Source: Liolophura sinensis
Lineage: Eukaryota > Mollusca > Polyplacophora > Chitonida > Chitonidae
Direction: 5' to 3'
Length of the DNA: 64,000 bases
Assembly (NCBI RefSeq): GCF_032854445.1
Contig: NC_088295.1
Coordinates: forward strand, 66,695,249 to 66,759,248
Shown here: positions 14,382 through 26,700 of the stretch, in pieces
Position numbering within the stretch: position 1 is the stretch's first letter
How the letters are laid out: each line of letters begins with the position of its first letter
Program-made: the position numbers and the translations under genes
The notes under the pieces: model-generated
Told to the model about the DNA's origin: nothing
Databases searched by the model: none
Seen by the model: only the letters and a program-made list of their open reading frames with translations

Positions 14382-16882
14382 GGCGTCATGCAAAAATCGC
14401 CGACTATTCAAAAACAAAAGAATAAAACATAAAGAAAGAGTATTTCAATGAAATGACAGAGATCGCACATCACTGTGTCCACGTACTTCTTCTTTGAAAC
14501 ACATGATATCAATATAGGGACAGTGCCATGTTACTCAGTTTGAACAACCCCATAGAGAAAACTGGAACCACGTGACCACCGTTTATCAGAACAGCCCCTG
14601 CTATATGTGTGATAGTCAATAAGTGTGTTTGTGGCGAAAATTAAAGACGTCACACAATGCATATGGTCAGCTAGTGCAAAAACCACGTGTAATGGGTATA
14701 TTACTGTTGATTTTAAATTCCATGGTTATTGTTCAACAAAAAACAATTCCTTTTGTGGCTAGATGCCGGTGTTCTGACAAATGTATGTAAGTAAATAGTG
14801 ATTTATAGATGTAAGCATCTTTATATCATGCGGTGTTTGTCTTCACTGTCTGTTTTAGGAATTAGAAGTATTAAAACATGGTTTTCATAATTTTTCCGGT
14901 AGGGTGTCTCTTTTGAGCATGCCATCCCAAACGCCGATAATTTATTAGTGCTGTTAAAATTTACAGAAGTAAAGTTGATATTTTGCCATTATAATCAAAA
15001 TGATGATATGACACCAAGAATCTTTCTACAAGTTTCACTGTTTTGTTTTTGTCTTCTGGTACAAAATTTTTAATAAATGTTTTCGGAACTTTATACCGAG
15101 GGTTTGAACAGTGTTACTCAAGCGCTCATAAATCGTAAGGATTTTTCCATATATATATCATTGAGTTTGCATATAATGAGTTGTAAGCAGAACTTATTAC
15201 ATGCATTGCCTTGTAGAGTAATAAAATACATGACAAACTGAAATGAACTGAACATTTGACGACAACTAAATCTGATTACAGGTCTAAATACATGTTACAT
15301 GCACATGGATTAATGATAAAGATCGCTCATTGGAGACTCATAAGAAAAAAAAAAGAAAAAGAAGACAACAGTATTTTTAAGAGAACTCCGTATAGGCGGT
15401 ATCGAAAAGAGACCGACCACGGTCACGTAGACCACGAAGGTTCCCTGGATCGACGCGAGATTATTGGTTTAGCAGAAAAGTCCAGGGGCGAAAGTGTGAC
15501 AAAGGTGGCGTGCAGATCTTTGGACGTGTGAACAACGCGTCCGCCAAAAGTGTGCAGATGGTTACTTGATACGTCTGGTGTATACAGTAACGGCGAGAAT
15601 TAGTCGTGCGGTAGGAATACCTCATAGGTGTACTTTCAATCATGACAGAAGGGAAGCACGTCTTCCTGCCGTATTTGTGACGTGTGGAGGGGAGGTCTAC
15701 AGATGTGATAGCCATGCAAATGACCAAAACAGCAAGCCCTTAAAGGACCTGATTAGTCAGTATGATTCACTGTCCATACGAAATATGTTAGCGTAGATCC
15801 AAGCATTGAAGATTGCTCCACAAATGCACTTCCGGGTGATAACCTATTCCCTCGGACAAAGCAGCCTTAACCTTTCACTGCACAAGCCTACATGATTCCA
15901 CTTTGTGAAGGTTAGTATTGATTGCTTGAATAAATGAGCCATATAGAGTATACGACAAGACCCCGTGATTATCCAGGCTCTCCCAATTTAGAATAGATCA
16001 TTCATCATAAGAGCTATGATAAGCTATATGCGTCCTGCTGAGGACAACAATTGACTTGTATCATGCTGGTGGTGGGGATGTCGTTCATCAAGATCACTAA
16101 CGAAGGCATATAAATGGATGATCAGTCCTAACCAGTTTGCAAAGTATTCTTTTGTTTTTCATATGAAAGAGTTCTGTCTATGCGTCCGCTGTTGATACGA
16201 AATCAGTATCCACGCGAGTATGGGAGTACATCCCTGGTTGGAAACCGTAGAGCATAAATCATTGTACTCATAAAAAAGAAATCAAATATTCTGAACAAAA
16301 GGGTACATGTGTTTACATGACACGTTGTATCAACCATATAAAGTTGATCTTATATGTACAAGGTCGTCTGAATGGACGTAAATAGATGTTTGTGCTAGAC
16401 GACGTTTATTGGCCAGACGACTTTTCTCGGACTATGCAATTGTGCTCGCGACTAGGATAGGAAGAAAGATAATACAACAATCAATCAGTCTGTACGTCGT
16501 ATTATTTTGGATTGTTGAAATTAACCATCGTTGTCAGAAGAAATGTATTTATTTTAAAGAAACCTAGAACATATGATTGGCAAGGTGCAGAAAAGTTTGG
16601 ACATATAAATCTCATTTCCTTGCTTTCACGCAAAGCTTTTGTGTGTAACGAAGGCAACACTCGACAGCTATAACGGGTAACTCAATTGTCTCACAGGGCC
16701 TTGTACACTGAAGTCAATTTTCCGGGCTTTCACAGCCGTTCGAAAGCCGACAGTTGAACCAGCGCAAGGAAAATTGGCAATATATAGGTTATCTTAAAAT
16801 TCAATCTTGTGTCAACGAATATGACAGAAATAACCGGTGTGAAAAAGCATGAATGAATTCCATCTCGCCAATTGGTGGAAAC

Positions 16883-16888
16883 TTTATT
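16883..16888 (-). terminator. Candidate polyadenylation signal of the receptor gene
   Basis: AATAAA on the minus strand, about 273 bp past the receptor stop codon. Position and motif fit a short 3' UTR; no transcript evidence is available and further AATAAA-like hexamers lie beyond it. Confidence 0.4.
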
Positions 16889-17160
16889 GAAAGACGCCGA
16901 AGAAGTTGACATTCCTGTTTCCAATTAACAAATTCTAGAGTACAATTTAATACTCAACGGTCAATAACTGCCCTGGGTCTCAATCGGAGTGTATCCAAAA
17001 CCCCACAAATATTAAATCGGTTCATGTAAATTCCAACAGTGCACCTTCAGGACTGAGGCACAAGATTAAAAAAAAAACGAACGAGGGACCATATCACCTT
17101 AACAAGCAATGCTCGTCCAATGATTGAAAAACTCCAAATAATTTCAATGTCCAGCGGCAA

Positions 17161-17768
17161 CTAAACAAATTCCCCGCGCCGGTCCCCTTGTCGAGTAACC
17201 CAATTTAGAGATGGACCTTTAGATAAATTTACCGATTGTCTGGACTGATCTTCACTTCCGTTGGACTCCGTCTCCAAATTGCTATAGCTGTTTGCGCTAG
17301 AGATCAAGGGTCGGGTGTGTGGGTTAGAGTAGGCAGCATCCCGTACATCATCCACCGACTGACATCGGGCAGGTTGTCCGGACAGGTTGGCACTCAGTCG
17401 ACCGTTACGAACTGCAAACCCGTTACAAGATGATCGTTGGCTGGTCGTCTGCGGTCCTAATTTGCTATGTACGGGGGATGTGTTCGTCGACTTAATAGAG
17501 CCAGACCCATCTTGATATCCGCGACCAGCGTACCCGTTAAACTGCACCGACACCATTGAAGTGCCATCTTTCGATAACCGCTTCATACTTGCATACAACG
17601 TGTAGTTAGTGGTCCCTGTGAGAAGGACAGACTTGCCCGCCATTTCCGCCAGTTCCTCCGACGTGTAGCAACAGCGACACAGCGTCCGCTTAAAGGCCTG
17701 TCGGAACTTTCTCGACATGAGGTTGTAAAGCACTGGATTCACAGTGGAACCGATGAAGTATAAAACCC
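17161..17768 (-). CDS. Receptor exon 4 (TM7, cytoplasmic tail, stop)
   Basis: Begins after GGGTTTCAG, completes G315, then reads VLYFIGSTVNPVLYNLMSRKF and runs to a stop at 17161-17163. The tail has CRCC, many Ser/Thr residues (candidate kinase and arrestin sites) and ends RRGEFV. It is a single open exon of 201 codons after the split glycine. Confidence 0.92.
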
Positions 17769-20700
17769 CTGAAACCCGAAAAAAACGAGAATATCAAAAC
17801 ATAATGTTTAGCATCGAATGATCTAAAGTTATTTATATAATAAATCGTATTGATATATCTTCATTGATCGATATCCTTTAATTATTGTAATTTAGAAGAG
17901 TTATGACCTGACCGTAATTGACAAGAGAGAAATAGAAAAACATTACTTGTTTTACTCATCACGATTTACTTATCGTCGCGTGATATGGACGCAAATTTAT
18001 ATTATACAACAGAAATACAGCTATCTTACATAATACTTTAAATTTGTGAGACAGTAATGCCATAAAAATTCTTTCGCAAATTTCTAGATGTCCTATTATG
18101 TATTATGTGACGCTTTCTCGTCTCCTTCAAAACTTGCCAATTGTAAAAGGTATAGAGTACTATGATGATCCGCCTCCGCGAGCTTTGAATTTTGATCACT
18201 TTCATTAAAATAGGAATTACACCACAACACTGTTTTCATTACCTGAAGTGTAAAATAAAAAGGTTTGAATAGCCATCAACTCGGGTGTCCATTGGTGCAA
18301 CGTGATGTGTGACGTCATTAGACGTTGTGCATGGTACGGGGCCCAACAGATGAAGAAAGCAATTACCACTGCAACTAAACAGGAGCATACATAATTGTGT
18401 TATGTTACACAGTGAGTGCTCGATAATTCGTGTATTGAAGGTAAAAATATCGATGGATTTATTTATTTTAGTTAAACCTTTGGCAAGTTACTGACAAGTC
18501 ATACGGAGTCTTCAACAAAGTAGTCACACAGAGTCTGCAACACACTAGTCACATGTAGTCGGCAACACACTAATCACACGGAGTCTGCACCACACCAGTC
18601 ACACGGAGTCTACAACACACTAGTCACGGAGTCTACAACACACTAGTCACACGGGGTCTGCAACACACCAGTTACACGGAGTCTGCACCACACCAGTCAC
18701 ACGGACTCTACAACACACTAGTCACGGAGTCTACAACACACTAGTCACACGGGGTCTGCAACACACCAGTTACACGGAGTCTGCAACTCACTAGTCACAC
18801 GGAGTTTGCAACACACCAGTTACACGGAGTCTTCAACATACAAGTCACACGTAGTTAGCAACCTAATAGTCACACGGAGTTGGCAAAACACGTCACATGG
18901 AGTCTGCAAAACACTAGTCACACGGAGTCTACAACAAACTAATCACACGGAGTCTGCAAGAAACTAGTCACAAGGAGTCGGCAACACACTAGTCACATGG
19001 AGTCTGCAAAACACTAGTCACACGGAGTCTACAACAAACTAATCACACGGAGTCTGCAAGAAACTAGTCACAAGGAGTCGGCAACACACTAAGACTGTTT
19101 GAAGTGTCGTCACCATGGCCCCTAGGTAAAAGATGCTAAATGAATTTAAAAGCATCCCATGTCTGAAAAGACAGAGAACCTTATCACTTTATCCTATATG
19201 CTGTCCTCTTTTTCCTTTTTTTTTTTTTTGCTTTTTTCCACCTTTTTTCTTGTTGATCAATTCCATGAAATCTCCTAACTTACACATGATCCATCTAGCC
19301 CACTGCATACCTGTCGTTTATAAGGAATAAGGGATTAGTTTTCTCCTTTGTTCTCATGTATTTGCCTCTAAAATCACCCATCATCCACACAATCAAATTA
19401 CAGCTTACCTAGCATCTTAATGACAGCCTTTCGGGCCCTGGAAACAGCCGAACACCTGTCATAAGAATCCGTGGTCTTGGACGTGAATCCCGATTTATTC
19501 AGCGTCTTCCCTATCAATATGTACATCACTGTGATAATGGTCATTGGGGTGACAAAGAAGACGAAGAAAGAAATTTGAAAAATGACTTTCATATTGCCGC
19601 TCCATTGTTTAGGCACGTTACAAATGAGGGACTCCGGGAACACTTGGCCGGTGTTTGGATCGTGCAGGAAGTAATCCAGTCGTGTGTAAGCGGGATAAGG
19701 TAGGGCTGACAGACACGCTAGTATCCATATGGAAATGATGATTTTCACAGCACGAGACAAACTGGACAAGGTCTGCGCCTTAATTGGGTGGCAAATTGCT
19801 ACATAGCGCTCGATGGTAAAAGCCGTTATTGTTAACACAGAGGCATAGGACGTCATTTCGGACAGGAAGGATTTAAAAATACAGAAGGACTCTCCTAGCT
19901 TCCAGGGGTAGGATTCCCAGATTGAGTATAGCTCCGGGGGCAGACCTGCAACACACATGAAATATTGAATCACATATTAAGACATTTCTCTCCCATTAGG
20001 AGCAGTAATTCAGTTTTTAAAAAAATTAGAAAATCGATAAAATACCACCGAGTTTTCTTTTACGTAGAAACTAAATTGTCTTTGACACGCAGCAGTTGAT
20101 GAGCATTCTATGTCTGGAAATGGGAGAGCTGAAAAGGTGCTCCAGCAGGGATTAAGGGAGTCTGGGAGTTCCCGCAAACGTCTCAGATGGTGAAATGCGG
20201 GCATCCAATGCGTTTTGTTAAGGGTACAGTAAATTTACGCCTCAGCAAATATACCAGGGTTCAATCTACGGTTGTATCTAACCCAAAGCTAAGCTGGAGG
20301 TTCCTACAGTAACGCCCGGCTTCGATCAAATAGACCTCCACGCGGACAATTTCAGTAAAAATCCGGCTCGAACCCTACCTGATTTGTGCTATTCACCGAT
20401 TCACTCAAACGCCCGAAATGTAATATGTCAAAGCCAGCATTGGTAAAACATCTTTCAACAGTAGGCTAATCCAGCCGTTTAAACTTTTGAATCTGACTTT
20501 TTTTTTTCAACTTTGGGCAAGATGATGGGCCGCGGAAATTTTATCCTACCCAACATTCTCTTTAAGAATCGCATGCCCCGTGTAAACAGAATGTTGGATG
20601 GGATAAAATTTTCGCGGCCCATCACCCTGCCCAAAAAATTGCAAACATGGCAGACGATGATTTGAGTTGTTGAATGCCACATTATTCGAGGCTACCATTC

Positions 20701-23700
20701 TCTGTGGTAATTTGATACACGAGTTGTAATTCAGCTACAAACATAGTTCCATGTTTGTGTCATTCACTACGGAAACCGTAACGCGCGCTTTGCTCGACTT
20801 ATGCTATTACTGTTAGACAAACTAATAGAAAATGTTCCACATATAATGACGTTATAATTGACATGCCACGTGCTCTCTCATTTACACGTACAATAAGTGC
20901 TTAATGAAAGAAACTTCTAAATGTATAACTTCTAAACTGAGCGGGTTTCCACGCCCTTCAGACAGGTTTACTTATATCACGACAGTCAGGTTTACTTGGT
21001 GGTTTGAGCAAATGGAGCTTTGTTCACGAATAAGCACCATACATTCCCACAACCAAACAAAATCATCTATTATTGCCAAGAGCACAGAAGCTGAATTTTA
21101 ACACATGACTTCATTAGCAAAGATCTTGTAACCTGCTCCGAGTATCATTGTACATCTAAACAATATTTTCGACAGAGAATAGTACCATCAATACTTTGCA
21201 AAACCAAATAGACTAGATCTGCAAAATTACCGTGCATATATAACTTCCAGATTTAGGTTTAAAATATCGACATAGTATTGAATTAAGTTCATTTATTTCT
21301 TATGTTTATTAATCTGTTCATTTTTTTAACTGGTATTTTACGCCGTACTCAAGAACACTTTACTTATATGACAGCGGCCAACATTATGGTCGGAGGAAAT
21401 TGGACAGAGCCTAAGAGAAACCTACGATCAAGCGCAGGTTGGTGACAGACACTCCCACGCACGGCTGGAGAGGAGGTGAGCATGAGCGGCATGAACTTGA
21501 AATCACAACGACCATATTGGTAAAAAGGCCCAGGATCATTGCGCCACGTAGGCCCCTACATGTACATTCGTTTTAATTGTAACGTTACTGCATGTTACTG
21601 TATATCTGACTGACAGCAATATAGCACTTTGACTGGGAAGAAGACAGAAGATGATGTACAGTGCATTGCTTTACGTAACCGCACGATTAGCTGTAAATCT
21701 GCAGAAGAAATACATATTAAAAGAAAGGATAAGAAATAATATAAGCCATATGAGCTTTTTAAGGAGAGGGGTGAAAACATACTTAAACGACTCCAAACAT
21801 TTTTATGACATGCTTCATAAAGGAATTTGTAATCAGGAATTCTTACGAGGCCATGGAATGCGCCATGTTTGAGCAATCAGAAATACAATGGCTCGTCAAT
21901 CGTACCAGACATTAAAAGGCAAACAGGGTTCTTGTGACGTTCATGAGTAAGCGGAAACAGTTGCATCCACGGATTATAGAAATAACTTGCGCCTGATTGG
22001 TTAAAACTGATAGCATACGATTTCGATTGTTACAATTTTGTTCGGTTATGCTCTTTGAACTTCCCTGTGGGATATTTTATCTATAAATCTGATCTAGTGT
22101 TCTCTCAAACTTTCAGCAAAGGCTACTGTAAAAATACACCATTTAGCCAAGTGCAGTTAAGATCGCTTAGTCGCTGAAGATTCGTGTGTCTATGGGTGTA
22201 TCAGATAGATATTAACGTCCATTGGTAGTGTGTTGGTCAGCTAGCTTAGGTATTTTATGAAGCATTTTCTGGTGGGTGGGTTATTTATTAGTTGATTCTT
22301 TCACGCCAATCTAATCTCAGTCTGGGTTCATTAAAGTTAGGTCAGTAATACTACGACAGCCTGTTTAACCTAATTATTGGTATTTTCCGCAGACCTGAAA
22401 GCAATCCACCAAAACGTAAGACGTTCCTTTTGTGGTTTAAGAGCATACAAACTAGAACTATGATTGATGTTGTTTTTACGTGATTTAGTACAATCTAGAA
22501 CGCTGACGAATCAGAATAGATTTTTTTAGCCCCTTTACTACTTTACTCGATCCACTTTCTAAACGATGCCCAACGGCGGGCGCCTAAACTGGCAATTTAC
22601 GAAGCTATTTTTTTCTTCTTGTGTATGCAGTGGGGTTTACGCCTGAGATCGAAGCGTTGCTCCAGTCTAATTACCTCAAGTGTTTTGATCGAACCATTTT
22701 GAGACTTCCGGGTGTGGATATTCCATAACCTGACAAGTTTAAGCGCATACAAAGGTCATCTTCCGTTTAACTTTTAATGGCTCTGCGTAAATCAATCTCT
22801 TAACGACCAGTCGAACATTGCATTGAAATGTCAGGATACGAAGTCTTATTGAATATCCTGTCAACAGCGACTCCAGCTAATATTCAGATGTAGTCAGAGT
22901 CTTTAAAAAAATCCCTCAGCTTCACGTCGATCTGTCCAGAAGTTGTTACCCATTAAACATTTTGCGGTCAATGCGGTGTGCCGTCTGGGTGAATGGGCTC
23001 AAGAATAGCAGAGTAGCATTTCACCGCTTATTAATTCTTCACAGTGTAGCTAAACGATTGGATTTTTTTGTCTTTTGGTTTGATTCAGAAACCGTGACCT
23101 ATCTCTTAGTTGATTTTTAGTATAAAGTGTTCAATACCCAATTTGTTTGTCATTTTTTTTTTTCATTTTCTATCTTTATTCCCAAGATGTAGCGAAATAA
23201 TTCGAACGGAGAAATCAAATTGACAAAAATCAAACGTGGTATGTTACTGGTATAAAAAAAAAACCCTGCATGTTCTGGTAGTTTGGAGTATCAAACAAAA
23301 AGAAAAAAAGAGTCCTTGAGTAAAGGTCTTATTTCGCACCAGCGTCATTCAACATGTCTTTCTCACGAAGGTGTGGCAAATAAGTCATGAATGCAGAATG
23401 CAAATGTCCAACAAAATGACTGAAAACTGAATTTTTCAGCATTTTACTGACCACAAAGTATATTTAATTTTGAAAAACACCACAACCAAACCACACCAGC
23501 AGCGTTCTTCCCCGTCAAAGCTAAATGTACAAATTTCCCACCACATCACATCCCCCTCCCCATTACAGTTCCAAAAAGGAACGATATCTTTGTTTTCAAG
23601 GTAAAATAAATGTATACATTTTGCATTTTGGAGTGTTGTTTGAAAACTCCTTGCATCCAAATCCAATCCTGTTACAACCAGTATGTAATGCAGTTGTTCT

Positions 23701-26700
23701 TTGTTCTTTACAAATGGGTCCATATTAACGTTTTTTGTAAAGTTGCTGACAGACAAACAGATAAACGGATGAAGGTAATAATAGCTTTGGAAGGAACTGG
23801 TCGCATTAAACGGCATATAATGTATAATTGGATGGATTTGGTCAGGATTCTTTGGATAAACTGGCTTGAACTAATCAATCTATTATAATCCTTCAATCCA
23901 GTATTAAAACACTCAACATTCCACTAATGTCTGACGATTACCAAAGTCCAAGAAGCTTTAGTATTATGTATTCAGCAAATTACAAAACTTAATATTCGCA
24001 AATAGTATCCTCATGATATGTCATTGTTACGCATAACTGGATTTTATTCATTTGGTTAGGCCTCTAAGCAACATATAGACAAATATCACCTATATCTCGT
24101 CTGACACGTACCAGAATAAGCTCATGACCTAATGCATAAGCCAAAGTAGATGGTAATGGATTTGATCTTTCTGGGGTCAAGGCTGGTCGTTCACACCATA
24201 CCTTACATGGCTTTAGACCCTTAAAGTGCAAATGGCATAGGTTAGATGTTTGTACGTTTCAGTTTATAGTGCACAACTACTTCATGACTACGAGAAGCAA
24301 CATTTCCCCTATAACAAAGCCGATTCGATGTCATTTTAATTACAAGGAAGAATATGCTGACCGATATTAACAATAATCAGAGAAGTCATGTGTCAAATAA
24401 CGCATAAAATACGTTGTTTACGGATACAATGTCTAGTTTTAATGCCATATGAATTATTAATTTGCTGCTGTTCAAAACAACTGCAGTTCTGCGAATCTAT
24501 TTTGTTCGCGACGGCATGTGGTAACCGAAACCTTTTTATGTACATACTTATTTAATTCATATCCTCGCCTTGTCAATATTTAATCTGGTAATGTCAGCGA
24601 TGAACGCAATACGATAGTGGTGTATATCAAGTGTCTATAGCAGGTTCAACTGGCGACAAGATTGGATCGGGATCGAACAATACAGGCGATACACAATCGG
24701 CGACTAACGATGTATTAGCAGTTATAAAAACTGTCTGCCGAATAACCCTCATCGACGGCTTCATGACAGGGTCCCTCATAGCGCTGAATGTGACCACAGC
24801 CATTTTTCACCGTCATTTATGACGTTTTGCTCTTGTAACCTTTCATTTACGGGCCATCTCGAAATCAGACGTTAATCCGATAGTGTTGATTTTGACCAAA
24901 TTACCACTTTTCTCTACTCGAGCTTGCTGGACTTCTGTCAATTATTTCTGAGTTGATTCTGACGAAAGTCATGACCATATGCTACTTGAAGCGTTACTGA
25001 TTTTGGTTTTCCACTCATTACGGCCAGTGTGACCATGACAATCAGAGCTGGTCCGACGCATTATCGAGAGGAGACAAGACCTTGCTAAAGCCGCATTGAC
25101 AGTCTGATACCTTTGTAAGCTTATAGCCATCTGTCTGTTTGCCCTGCCATGGTCACATTTGGTGGATATTATGATAAAAGCGTCGATATGCAAACAGCCG
25201 AACCTATGTTCACAGTTCTTGCTAATTCTCTGTTCGATCATTTTTCGCCAGGCCAATCTCACGCTACATTACATTTTGGTCATTCCTCTTTAGCGTTGGA
25301 TAAAACCTTGGCAAACACAGGCCTGTAACTTAATTTGACATGCAAGCAACGCACCCACCCTTTGATTCACACTACACAGGCGTTAGCTGAACAAATAATG
25401 TATCGTGAAATTCCGTTTACTCGAAATTGAAACGCTTATTAGATATCATGGTATCCAGAGGCGTTATAAAGGCGAAATTGTCACCAAATTCGTTTCCAAG
25501 TTTCATTAAACCAATATTCATAATGCCTAACAATTCCTCTATCACGATCCATTGACCACATACCTCAGTGACAGGCGGTGCGTGCTCGTTGGAAGGATTA
25601 CCATATATAGACATTTTAAGACCATCCTCAAAGGTCAAGGAAGAATGTTTATTAAGATAAGATGACACCAGCCGAAGACCATTAAACAAGGCTAAGGTTA
25701 GAGATTCAACAGACGTTTTATCTTCTCTAGTTCCGGTTGCGTTGATATCAAACTAATAGGGAGTCAATTTTAATTTAGATATTTAATCTACATCTACCAG
25801 AAAAGGCTGAGACTCTGGATAAAAGAAAAAAGTCAAAACTGGGTCCCAATAAGAGTGCTTCGATATGCAGACTTTCATCGTGGTGAGAGATAATATTAAA
25901 AGAAAATGTAGACGAATTTAAATTAATTTTAATCTACACCCCAGACAAAGTAAGGCTCTAAGTTCTGGGAACGCAAAGAAATGAAAGACACAAGGTATGC
26001 TTTATAAATCTATGTACTAATATTTTTTGAAAGTATATGATCACATACAGGTATAGTGTTGGCGTTATACGCTCCCGCCTCCGTCGTATAAATGAAATAT
26101 TTTTCAGCACGGCGTAAAGCACCAAAATATCAAATAAATAAATAAATTATACACACCCTGAAGATTACTGTTTAAAATAGTAGCGAGAGGTCTACATTAT
26201 TGTTTAAATGTTCGCTTCCACTAACAGACGCAACATTCTTGTAAAATTGTTCTCAGATGAAAAAAAACCCACTGAGAGTAAAAGCTTAAACCCAGTTACA
26301 TTTTTAACGGTAGGTCTTTAGCGGCTTTTAGAAGCCTCATAATCATCTATGAAACAACTGTGCGTAAAATTCACAAAGGATTTGTTTTTGCCAAACACAG
26401 AAAAAGTTTCAGTTCTATTCTTGGTCTATGTGTGAATTTGAGCTGTTTACTCGCTGTTGGTTTTCTAACGTGAATAGGAGTCAGACAGGTGAACCAACCG
26501 GACGGATATGAAGCTTCACTCCAGTAGAACTCCAGTGCCTGGTCAAATATCGCCTGTCTAAAAGAAAAAACTAATTTTACAGAACTGAGGCCGACTTAAG
26601 CAGTTTTGACCATCTCACCAATGTTATCTTAAGACAAAATGTCAAAATTAAGTATTGTGACAACGTTTTAAGTTTTGACTTAAGTCAGAAATGTCTCTGT

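Larger units (their letters stand above)
1..16882. other. Downstream flank of the receptor gene, no recognisable gene
   Basis: Apart from the repeats listed separately, I see AT-rich non-coding sequence. The longest open frames are about 60-110 codons and match no family I know. 9380-9680 is strikingly T/G-rich on the plus strand. 3880-4040 is a degenerate GATT/ATTG run. There are G-runs at 6673-6683 and near 11385-11405. Confidence 0.6.

Noticed and set aside
14158-14451. 97-codon open frame with repeated SCARQ text
   Set aside because: It comes from the tandem duplication and its nested triplication; the first copy of the unit does not keep the frame.
18361-18374. Alternative exon 3 acceptor (TTGCAG before TGGTAATT)
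   Set aside because: In frame, but it removes two residues from TM6; the upstream acceptor restores the AVV text expected for the family.
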